A stretch of 20,238 bases of DNA from Desulfobacteraceae bacterium (GTDB lineage Bacteria; Desulfobacterota; Desulfobacteria; Desulfobacterales; Desulfobacteraceae). The stretch is from positions 1 through 20,238 of the forward strand of contig JAFLJU010000353.1 in NCBI GenBank assembly GCA_022712835.1, written 5' to 3'. The notes beneath the pieces were generated by a model. The model saw only the letters and a list, made by a program, of their open reading frames with translations, was not told the origin of the DNA and did not search any database. Numbering within the stretch: the first letter of the stretch is position 1; each line of letters begins with the position of its first letter. A program made the translations under genes and the position numbers. Positions 7,918-14,458 of this stretch are shown one piece after another.

Positions 7918-8556
7918 ATGATAAAAAAATCGGTTCCGTTTAATAGAAGCCAACGATTGTTCATAGAGCTTGGTACCACATTGCTCCTTGAACCGAAAGA
8001 TCCGGAAAGGAGCGTATCCAGTCAACTCATCGGCATGGATGTGGGAAAATATCTCATTGTGCAGATGGCGGCTCAAAATTGGGAAAAAAGCCCTCTGACC
8101 CCAGGGGAACCCCTAAAGGTTAAATATATCCTGTCCGACGATGTTTTTGGATTTAATACCCATATCATACGGACCATCCAGGATCCGGATTATCTTCTTT
8201 TCCTGGAATATCCCCAGGATGTGGAAAGCTGTAATATCCGGGCCAAAAAAAGAGTGGAATGTTTTCTTCCCATCCAGATACGTATGGAAAATGACTGTAT
8301 TGAAGCTGTGATTGTCAATATCAATAAGAACGGATGCCTTTGCATGGTTGACAGTTCCATCCCCCTGGAATGCTGTAAAACCACGCCGGTCACCCTGCAA
8401 TTGGCCTATGGCCAGTTTGAGAGCCTGTCCATCAAAGGAGAAATCAGAAGTTCCCGGATGGATGGAAGCCAGACTCGTTTTGGCATTCTCTTTGACAACC
8501 TGGGCAATTTTTCCAAAAAAGTGCTGGCCACCCTGGTACCCGCTCTGAAACTATAG
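7918..8556 (+). CDS. YcgR-like protein with divergent PilZ domain
   Basis: A 212-residue soluble protein. The N-terminal half resembles the YcgR N-domain (L-I-G-M-D-V-G-K-Y-L-I-V at 38-49, then G-E-P-L-K-V-K-Y and F-G-F-N-T-H-I), and the second half starts like PilZ with an R-x-x-x-R motif at 108-112 (R-A-K-K-R) on the linker. The second PilZ motif, usually D/N-x-S-x-x-G, reads N-I-N-K-N-G at 134-139, so the Ser is replaced by Asn and cyclic-di-GMP affinity is uncertain. The ATG lies one base after the stop of the sugar transferase gene, so the two are almost certainly translated from one mRNA. In this setting it more likely modulates polysaccharide synthesis than the flagellar motor; that is inference from position. 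Confidence 0.8.
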   Translation: MIKKSVPFNRSQRLFIELGTTLLLEPKDPERSVSSQLIGMDVGKYLIVQMAAQNWEKSPLTPGEPLKVKYILSDDVFGFNTHIIRTIQDPDYLLFLEYPQDVESCNIRAKKRVECFLPIQIRMENDCIEAVIVNINKNGCLCMVDSSIPLECCKTTPVTLQLAYGQFESLSIKGEIRSSRMDGSQTRFGILFDNLGNFSKKVLATLVPALKL

Positions 8557-8558
8557 GA

Positions 8559-9536
8559 TTATACCCCCATGGAGGAAAGCCTTGTTTGCACCCGCTGCTC
8601 AATCTCATCCCTGAGTGCCAGAAACCCTTCCTGGGAGAGGGTATCTGGCGTTACCATATTCCATCGCTCCAGTTTGGCAAAGGGCAGGTCCGGGCTTACC
8701 TGATCGGGCCCCAGAAAGATGACAAGATCAGGTTCTTTGTCCAATTCTTTCAATACCGCATCCAGGGACAGAGGAACCCAGTATTTGAGATCCAGGTGTT
8801 TTTCTGCCATCACCCTTACCATCTGAGGGTCTGATTGACTTTCCGAATCCATTCCCGCCGTTAATACGGTAAATTCCCCCTTTACAGCGTCCTTGACAAA
8901 AGCGGCTGCCATCTGGCTTAGGCAGGCCGTCATTGAAACAAACAAAATAATTTTTTTATCGGACCTCTCTTTCAGCAAATGCCTTGCTGCATCCTGAATC
9001 TCCTCTGTAAGCTCGGGCCGGGGAAGAATATCTCCGGCATCCTCCACATTTCGATAGGTCAAAGAACCGACATAATCGGCAGAGATGGCATCAAAAAAAT
9101 ACTTGGCAGTCAGCTCCACCCCTTCAAAGAGTCGTTTTCCGCCCGAGGCCCCCACCGACAACAAAAATCCCTGGCGGGAATACCCATCCGGATCCCGAAG
9201 CTTAAGTTTATATTTTCGGCCCCAGAACATCTGACACCGGTCAATGAACACCTTTGCCTGGGCCGTCACATTATAGAAAAAAACCGGGGACGCCAACACC
9301 ACCACATCCGCCTTTTTGACCAGGGAATACCCCTTTTCCTCCATTTCATCCCGAATGGGGCAGAACCCTTTTTTCTCACAGACAATCAACTCACGGCAAG
9401 GCCCGATAGCAAGTTTTCCCGGGTGAATTACCTGGGTTTTTGCCCCATGGGATTCGCATGCCTTTAAAAACAAGGTTAACAGATGATCGCAATTCCCATT
9501 TTTCCGCGGACTTCCCTGGATGCCCAAGACAAACAT
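8559..9536 (-). CDS. flavodoxin-type NADPH:FMN reductase fused to inactive-looking ArsC/LMW-phosphatase domain
   Basis: A 325-residue two-domain protein. Residues 1-190 follow the FMN reductase/iron-sulfur flavoprotein fold: G-I-Q-G-S-P-R-K-N-G-N at 5-15 (FMN phosphate loop), A-S-P-V-F-F-Y-N-V at 82-90. Cysteines at 47, 53 and 59 match part of the compact cluster motif of Isf-type proteins, but the expected second Cys is Leu50. Residues about 194-325 follow the arsenate reductase/low-molecular-weight tyrosine phosphatase fold (L-F-V...S-Q-M-A, L-T-A-G-M, V-M-A-E, and a P-D at 297-298 matching the general acid). The catalytic loop C-x5-R is lost: it reads V-S-M-T-A-C-L-S-Q-M, one residue short, with Ser and Leu where Cys and Arg belong. 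ATG with GGAGAG upstream. It ends two bases from the convergent PilZ gene. Confidence 0.85.
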   Translation of the reverse strand: MFVLGIQGSPRKNGNCDHLLTLFLKACESHGAKTQVIHPGKLAIGPCRELIVCEKKGFCPIRDEMEEKGYSLVKKADVVVLASPVFFYNVTAQAKVFIDRCQMFWGRKYKLKLRDPDGYSRQGFLLSVGASGGKRLFEGVELTAKYFFDAISADYVGSLTYRNVEDAGDILPRPELTEEIQDAARHLLKERSDKKIILFVSMTACLSQMAAAFVKDAVKGEFTVLTAGMDSESQSDPQMVRVMAEKHLDLKYWVPLSLDAVLKELDKEPDLVIFLGPDQVSPDLPFAKLERWNMVTPDTLSQEGFLALRDEIEQRVQTRLSSMGV

Positions 9537-9560
9537 GGTTCTCTCCTTTTATAGGTTTTG

Positions 9561-9602
9561 GGTAATTTACCAGCAGGGTAATTGCATTGGTGGCAAATTA
9601 CC
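9561..9602. promoter_or_regulatory. cluster of GGTAATT inverted repeats between two genes
   Basis: The 66-base spacer between the phosphoesterase stop and the reductase start holds an 11-base palindrome GGTAATTTACC at 9561-9571 and a hairpin at 9577-9602 whose arms are GGTAATT and AATTACC, extended by G-C pairs around one bulge. The same half-site thus appears four times. There is no T-run on the minus strand after it, so a classic terminator is unlikely; an operator or processing hairpin is possible. Confidence 0.45.
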
Positions 9603-10427
9603 TCACTCCAGATACTGGGTGGTATATCCTATTCTGCCGTCTTGGTACTCATATATCCGAAAGCTGGCCTGACGGCCCCATTTTTGTGCCACGGGAGGGG
9701 ATACGTACAAGGGCACGTCCCCCAACCAATGGAATTCATCCCGATGAAAATGTCCGGTAATGACGGCCTTGACATTGTATTGGTTGATCAGTGTCACCCA
9801 GTTTTCCTTTGTCTTTTTAGCCCAGCCGCCATGGAACCGATTGTTATAAAAATCCGCCACGCTGGGTCCATGGTGGAAGAGAATTACCGGCTTCCCTTTG
9901 GCGGCATCCAACTGGTCCTTGACGGCCCCAAGGGGATCATACCCCTCCATGGGAACCGATTCCCGCAAGGGATCGGTATAGGCAAATAAAAAGACAACCC
10001 CCTTGTATTCGGCCCGGGAAATCAGACTGCCAAAATTACGTTCATAATCGGCGCGGCTTTTTTGGGTGAATGCCATAAGGTTGATATCATTGTTACCCGG
10101 AAGAAAATGAACCCCAGGCTTGAGACCCTTGAAGATTAAGGCGGCATCGGCAAGAACTTGCGCATCCCCTCGTTTTCTCCGGTCGATGATGTCCCCGGTA
10201 TGTACCAGGCAGGCAATCTCCATGGGAAGACGGTTGACCGCTGCCACCACCTGTTCTGTCCGCTCCGAGTTTCCGGGGATACCCAGGTGGGTATCGGTAA
10301 TCTGAACAAAATAGAACCCATTGTCTTGTCCAAAGGACATTCCGGGCAAAACCAGCCAAACTAAAAAAACCATCATCCCCAGCCATAATTTTACAGACCG
10401 CCCTTGTATTTGCAATGCTTTACCCAC
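9603..10427 (-). CDS. exported metallophosphoesterase
   Basis: A 274-residue protein with a basic N-terminus, a hydrophobic core at about 14-28 and a likely signal peptidase site near S-F-G-Q (31-34), so export by Sec is expected. The phosphoesterase blocks are T-D-T-H (D45, H47), T-G-D (D79), G-N-N-D (111-114), H-H-G (185-187) and G-H-F-H (225-228). The usual catalytic His of G-N-H-D is Asn113; the metal ligands are kept, so metal binding is likely but turnover may be altered. The start is a GTG with GGAG seven bases upstream, lying inside the spacer after the ogt stop (four bases apart), which argues for translational coupling to the repair gene. Substrate is unknown. It shares only fold-level motifs with the Tat-exported enzyme at 5127-6206. 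Confidence 0.88.
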   Translation of the reverse strand: MGKALQIQGRSVKLWLGMMVFLVWLVLPGMSFGQDNGFYFVQITDTHLGIPGNSERTEQVVAAVNRLPMEIACLVHTGDIIDRRKRGDAQVLADAALIFKGLKPGVHFLPGNNDINLMAFTQKSRADYERNFGSLISRAEYKGVVFLFAYTDPLRESVPMEGYDPLGAVKDQLDAAKGKPVILFHHGPSVADFYNNRFHGGWAKKTKENWVTLINQYNVKAVITGHFHRDEFHWLGDVPLYVSPPVAQKWGRQASFRIYEYQDGRIGYTTQYLE

Positions 10428-10431
10428 TTTT

Positions 10432-10926
10432 TTACTCCAAATTTTTTTGCGCCAGATTTTTTTGTTCTAGGCACAGCAATTGTTTTTTCACATCAACACC
10501 CCCGCCAAACCCTGTGAGACTCCCGTCTTTGCCAATGACCCGGTGACAGGGAACAATAATGGAAATGGGATTTTTACCGTTGGCCATGCCCACGGCCCGA
10601 AAGGCATTTGGATTGCCGATTCTTCCCGCAAGTTCCCCATAGGAAATGGTCTGGCCATAGGGAATCTTCTGCAACTCCTCCCAGACCTTTTGTTGAAAGG
10701 GGGTTCCCTGTCTCTTTAAATCAAGGTCCAAAGAAAAGCGTCTAAGGGATCCGTCAAAATAGGCAGAAAGCTGGTTCAGAACACTTAAAAAAAAAGCGGT
10801 CCCCTCGATCCAATCCGATTCCGGTTCCCTTCGGGTTTTGCCCAGGGGAAAATCTAAGGTTTCAAGCCGGTCGCGACCCGTTAACAACAATCGACCAACC
10901 GGAGATTGATAATAACAATAATGCAT
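10432..10926 (-). CDS. ogt: methylated-DNA--protein-cysteine S-methyltransferase
   Basis: A 164-residue suicide repair protein that moves the alkyl group from O6-methylguanine (and O4-methylthymine) to its own cysteine. The acceptor motif I-V-P-C-H-R-V sits at 124-130 with Cys127; upstream are G-T-P-F-Q-Q-K-V-W (74-82), P-Y-G-Q-T-I-S-Y-G-E-L-A and F-R-A-V-G at 109-113, where the Arg is the base-flipping finger of the family. Length is normal for the Ogt group without an Ada domain. The ATG at 10926 follows AAGGAG at good spacing. It is the first gene of a minus-strand unit with the exported phosphoesterase and possibly the reductase fusion. The tail repeats Q-K-N-L twice and has no known role. 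Confidence 0.95.
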   Translation of the reverse strand: MHYCYYQSPVGRLLLTGRDRLETLDFPLGKTRREPESDWIEGTAFFLSVLNQLSAYFDGSLRRFSLDLDLKRQGTPFQQKVWEELQKIPYGQTISYGELAGRIGNPNAFRAVGMANGKNPISIIVPCHRVIGKDGSLTGFGGGVDVKKQLLCLEQKNLAQKNLE

Positions 10927-11138
10927 GGGCTCTCCTTACTATGGGGTAACCGGATGACCGTTTCCGGCAAAAAATTATAGGCAGACAGATAATATCAAAA
11001 AAAAAGGATGGATGCGAGGAAAAGGACAACAATTCTCGGTCACAAACCAATACAGAACTAAATTACTTGAAAATGCAGCTATGAAATGGTCATTTGAGTT
11101 CAAGCTATGAATTATCTGCTACCTTCTGGCCACAGACC

Positions 11139-13232
11139 TCACCGCAGCACAGGCCGCATGGAAGCCACGCAAGTAAGTACCGTTCCCAGATTATGCAGTA
11201 ACGCCATCATAGCCGGAGTGATGACTCCGGTAATACCTAGACCGATGAAAAGCGTGTTGCTTGAAACAATAAAAAGAAAGTTTCTCCGGATACGGGTCAT
11301 GGTGCGGTTTGATACGGTCATGGCATGGATAAAACTGTCCAGTTCCTGCCCTGTCAGAATGATGTCACAGGTTTCTTTGGCAATATCCGCACCATGTTTC
11401 AGGGAGACACCGACATCGGCACAGGCAAGAGCTGCCGAATCATTGATGCCGTCTCCAATCATGGCCACGGTATGGCCTTGGTTTTTCAATTTATTGATCA
11501 AGGCAGCCTTTTCTTCGGGTAGTACCTGGGCATGGTATTCTTCAATACCCAGTTCTGCGGCAACGGCCTGGGCAGATCTTTGGTCATCCCCTGTAAGCAT
11601 GACAATACGTTTTGTCTTTTTTGTTTTAAGCAGATCGATAAAGCCTTTTGCATCTTTTCGGACCGGGTCCTGCACGGCAATGATCCCGGCCAGTTTCCCG
11701 CCGCATGCAAAGTAGAGAAGGGACAGTCCATGTGCCATGCATTCTTGAATAGCCTCTTCTGCCTCCTCCAAGGCAATGCCTTCATCCTCGTGGATGAAGT
11801 GTCGGCTGCCGAGCACCGTGCGCTGACCGTTCAGGGTGGTGGCAATGCCGTGGGCAAGGATGTACTCCACTTCTGCATGATCCTCTGCATGATCCAGCCC
11901 CTCTTCGTCTGCCTTTCTGATGACGGCATCGGCAATGGGATGGGGGAAATGCTCCTCCATACAGGCGGCCTGGCGCAAAACAAATTCCCTGGAAAACCCG
12001 TTCACCGGGCAGACGTTAACCACCTCAGGGATGGCCTGGGTCAGCGTACCTGTTTTATCCAAAACAACGGCATCCACTCTGGATAGGGATTCCAGGTGTT
12101 TTCCCCCTTTCAGGACGGCTCCGTTTTTAGCCGTTTCCAGCATGGCAGCTCTCACCGCAAGGGGAGTGGCTATTTTAATGGCACATGAATAATCTGCCAT
12201 CAATACTGTGGCCGCCTTTCTTATGTCCCGGGTTGCGGCAAAGACGATACCGGCAAATACAAAGGAAAAGGGGACTATTTTATCTGCCAGCCTTTCAGCA
12301 TGGCTGTGAATGTTGGCTTTCATTTCATCGGATTCGGTCAATATTTTGGCTATTCTGGCAAACCGGGTCTGTTCCCCCACAGCCTCGGATAGGATGATGA
12401 GTCGGCCCTGTTCAAGGATGGTGCCTGAGTATACTTCACTGCCTATTTTTTTCTCTACAGCGATGGGCTCCCCTGTCATGGACGACTGGTTCACCATGGC
12501 CAGACCGTCGGCCACCACACCATCAACCGGTATTTTTCCGCCTGCCCGGACAACCACCAGGTCTCCTGGGGCAACCGCTTCAAAGGGAACAGACTCAGGT
12601 TCGCCCCTGCGCATTATCCATACGGGCGATCTGTCCTGGGTAAAGAGTCCTGAAATGTCACGTTTTGACTTCTCCCGGGTCCAGTTTTCAAGAATCTCGC
12701 TGATACCCATTAAAAGATGAATCGTTCCTGCTGTATTGAAATCCCGCATGAACAGGGCCGTTAAAATCGCAGCAGCATCCAGCACATTTACATCCAGCTT
12801 GCCTTGGGCCAAAGCTTTCAGTCCGTTCAGTATTAGGGGGGCAACATTGATAATGCACCATACAGGGCGCATTGCCGGGGGCATAAACAGTCGGGTTGAA
12901 TAGTGATTGGCCACCTTTTTGGCGATGGTCCAAAAAGGATTCTCCTGCTCAGCAGACCCAGAAACGGGGAAATTCAGTGATTCATTGGTATCCCGGGGCA
13001 GGGATGCAAGATCGCTGGCAAGGATTTCGATCAATCCGGCCAATATTCGAGTCAATCTTTCATCCCCGGTAAATATCAGCAACCCCCGACCTGTCCGGAT
13101 ATTATAACTTAGATAAACGGTTATGTCCGCTGGGCCAAGGAGAACACCTGCCTTTTCCTTTAACAGTCGGACAGCACTGACAGACCGGGCTGAAAACCGG
13201 ATGCGGCCCGGAATACTATGAATCACACTCAT
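11139..13232 (-). CDS. P1B-type heavy-metal-transporting ATPase, CtpC-like
   Basis: A 697-residue metal-exporting P-type ATPase. Residues about 4-75 form a degenerate HMA-like domain (I-P-G-R-I-R-F) without a CxxC metal site. The actuator loop has T-G-E at 253-255, the phosphorylated Asp is in D-K-T-G-T at 392-396, the nucleotide site has the P1B hallmark H-P (431-432), and the hinge reads G-D-G-I-N-D. The transmembrane metal motif, usually CPC, is S-C-A-I-K at 349-353 within D-Y-S-C-A-I-K-I-A-T-P. That form is, as I recall, typical of proteins annotated CtpC, for which Mn or Zn has been proposed; the cargo here is not proven. The ATG at 13232 follows CAGGA. It lies 38 bases after the YtxH-like gene, so the two likely form an operon. 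No terminator is clear after its stop. Confidence 0.93.
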   Translation of the reverse strand: MSVIHSIPGRIRFSARSVSAVRLLKEKAGVLLGPADITVYLSYNIRTGRGLLIFTGDERLTRILAGLIEILASDLASLPRDTNESLNFPVSGSAEQENPFWTIAKKVANHYSTRLFMPPAMRPVWCIINVAPLILNGLKALAQGKLDVNVLDAAAILTALFMRDFNTAGTIHLLMGISEILENWTREKSKRDISGLFTQDRSPVWIMRRGEPESVPFEAVAPGDLVVVRAGGKIPVDGVVADGLAMVNQSSMTGEPIAVEKKIGSEVYSGTILEQGRLIILSEAVGEQTRFARIAKILTESDEMKANIHSHAERLADKIVPFSFVFAGIVFAATRDIRKAATVLMADYSCAIKIATPLAVRAAMLETAKNGAVLKGGKHLESLSRVDAVVLDKTGTLTQAIPEVVNVCPVNGFSREFVLRQAACMEEHFPHPIADAVIRKADEEGLDHAEDHAEVEYILAHGIATTLNGQRTVLGSRHFIHEDEGIALEEAEEAIQECMAHGLSLLYFACGGKLAGIIAVQDPVRKDAKGFIDLLKTKKTKRIVMLTGDDQRSAQAVAAELGIEEYHAQVLPEEKAALINKLKNQGHTVAMIGDGINDSAALACADVGVSLKHGADIAKETCDIILTGQELDSFIHAMTVSNRTMTRIRRNFLFIVSSNTLFIGLGITGVITPAMMALLHNLGTVLTCVASMRPVLR

Positions 13233-13270
13233 GAGTTTTTCCTGAATCTATGGTTAATGTTTCCTAGGGG

Positions 13271-13540
13271 CTAAGCAGGGTCTGATGCGGGTTCAGAACT
13301 GTCATTTGCCGTTTCTGTATCTTCTTGTTTTTGAGCCCGTTTATGCTTTGTTTCAGCAACATAATCTTCGATATCCTCCTTGAGGGTTTCCATCCGGGTC
13401 GCAACATTTTCCTTTAGCCCGCTGCCTCCCTGGATTACATCTGAAATGACTTTCTTTCCCCCGGGACTTGTGGCAAATCCCACACCGGCAGCACCAAGCA
13501 CGGCACCGGCTATAAAAAAAACCCAACGATTCACACCCAT
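13271..13540 (-). CDS. YtxH-like small membrane protein
   Basis: An 89-residue protein with one N-terminal membrane helix (about 5-22, rich in Gly and Ala), then T-S-P-G-G-K-K, an amphipathic helix with L-K-E-N-V-A-T-R-M-E-T-L-K-E-D-I and an acidic, Ser/Ala-rich disordered tail. This is the layout of YtxH/DUF-type small proteins that often accompany metal ATPases. The frame extends upstream to 13624, but the ATG at 13540 has a perfect AAGGAGG and starts directly before the helix, so I use it. It precedes the metal ATPase by 38 bases and is probably its partner or a membrane-organising accessory; no biochemical role is known to me. Confidence 0.82.
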   Translation of the reverse strand: MGVNRWVFFIAGAVLGAAGVGFATSPGGKKVISDVIQGGSGLKENVATRMETLKEDIEDYVAETKHKRAQKQEDTETANDSSEPASDPA

Positions 13541-13762
13541 TTTTTCCTCCTTTTTTTGTATATATGTGAGTTCTGTTGCGCGAAGGCATGACCAGATCAC
13601 TGTGTCTGGCAAACAGAACAACATGAAAAAAGTCTTCTACAACTAACTTTATTCGAAGTCAATAAGTTTATTTGGAATACACAGAAAAAGTTAGGCAGCC
13701 TTTTAAAATTATGCAAAATGTAATATAAGACGTTTTATTTAACCATAAAGAAAGGCTTCAAA

Positions 13763-14194
13763 ATGAGTGTCAAAGAAGTTCCTCGTCGTTTCCGACTTAG
13801 GAATCCCCTGTTGAAAGATAAAGAGACCGCTAAAAAATTGGCAAAAAATATAGTTGCGGTTCAAGGGGTGTCCCATGTAAAGGTAAATGCCCGGGTGGGG
13901 AGCCTTCTTGTGCTTTTTTACCCAGCCAGGACAACTGCTGAGAATATCCTGGATCAGGTATCAGAAAAAACGGGCATCAATAGCAGAAAATGGCTGACAA
14001 CAAAGCAGCACCGCCCCCTTTTTCAGCAAAAGAGAACCATAAGGAAATATGTCAAAATGGGCCTTGCCGCAAGTTTTGGGGGGACCATCGGAACCCTTGC
14101 TGTTTCGGGAAAAACCCATGCCTTGGCAGGATCTGTTTTTCTCTGTTTCCTTGCCGTGCACAGCTATCAGCACCGCCGGACACTGCTTGCCTGA
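13763..14194 (+). CDS. HMA-like domain protein with two C-terminal membrane helices
   Basis: A 143-residue protein transcribed away from the YtxH-ATPase pair. Residues about 8-78 look like the degenerate HMA fold seen at the N-terminus of the neighbouring ATPase (R-R-F-R-L-R-N-P, G-V-S-H-V-K-V-N, G-S-L-L-V-L-F-Y-P), again without CxxC. A basic linker (about 80-95) leads to two hydrophobic segments at about 97-113 and 118-136. It may deliver or sense the metal handled by the ATPase, or simply partner with it in the membrane; this is inferred from position and shared fold. ATG with AAAGG about nine bases upstream. The stop codon is part of a 7-base hairpin. Confidence 0.72.
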   Translation: MSVKEVPRRFRLRNPLLKDKETAKKLAKNIVAVQGVSHVKVNARVGSLLVLFYPARTTAENILDQVSEKTGINSRKWLTTKQHRPLFQQKRTIRKYVKMGLAASFGGTIGTLAVSGKTHALAGSVFLCFLAVHSYQHRRTLLA

Positions 14195-14218
14195 ACCGCG
14201 CCAGGTTTTATGGTTCAG
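14191..14218 (+). terminator. weak terminator-like hairpin over the stop codon
   Basis: CTGAACC (14191-14197) can pair with GGTTCAG (14212-14218) around a 14-base loop. The stem includes the TGA stop of the HMA-like gene. No strong T-run follows (only ATTTT some ten bases later), so termination is uncertain. Confidence 0.3.
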
Positions 14219-14233
14219 CTAGGATAATTTTAC

Positions 14234-14458
14234 CTATAGATTTGCAAGTAAGAACGTGACCCCAAGTGCCGTTACCATTGAACCTGCAACCAGTTCAATG
14301 GTGGTTTCCAACACCCGATAGTGTTTTGAATTATTGGCGGTCAGTCTCAGGGCAGCTGCTTTACCAGACATGGGGATAGGCAATGGCCAGTTGACCCCGG
14401 TAAATAGGCAATAGCAGGCTTTTTTCAGTTCTTTTTCACTGGAGATCCGGTCGAGCAA
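14234..14458 (-). CDS. possible small membrane protein, doubtful
   Basis: A 74-codon frame starting at a TTG inside the 3' end of the response regulator gene (34-base overlap) and ending 39 bases from the convergent HMA-like gene. Codon choice (GAA, ACC, CTG, ATC) looks like the neighbours and the C-terminus is a clear membrane helix (E-L-V-A-G-S-M-V-T-A-L-G-V-T-F-L-L). The TTG has only a weak GAG upstream. A shorter form from ATG at 14371 would have 45 residues but no ribosome site. It could be a coupled small protein, the tail of a decayed gene, or an accessory of the metal cluster. I do not recognise it. Confidence 0.4.
   Translation of the reverse strand: MLDRISSEKELKKACYCLFTGVNWPLPIPMSGKAAALRLTANNSKHYRVLETTIELVAGSMVTALGVTFLLANL

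Noticed and set aside
10950..10967. CCGGA/TCCGG hairpin upstream of ogt
   Set aside because: Five base pairs followed by an A-rich, not T-rich, stretch; no orientation makes a good terminator.
11532..12086. 184-codon plus-strand frame opposite the metal ATPase
   Set aside because: Antisense to well-defined ATPase motifs, no ribosome site of its own.
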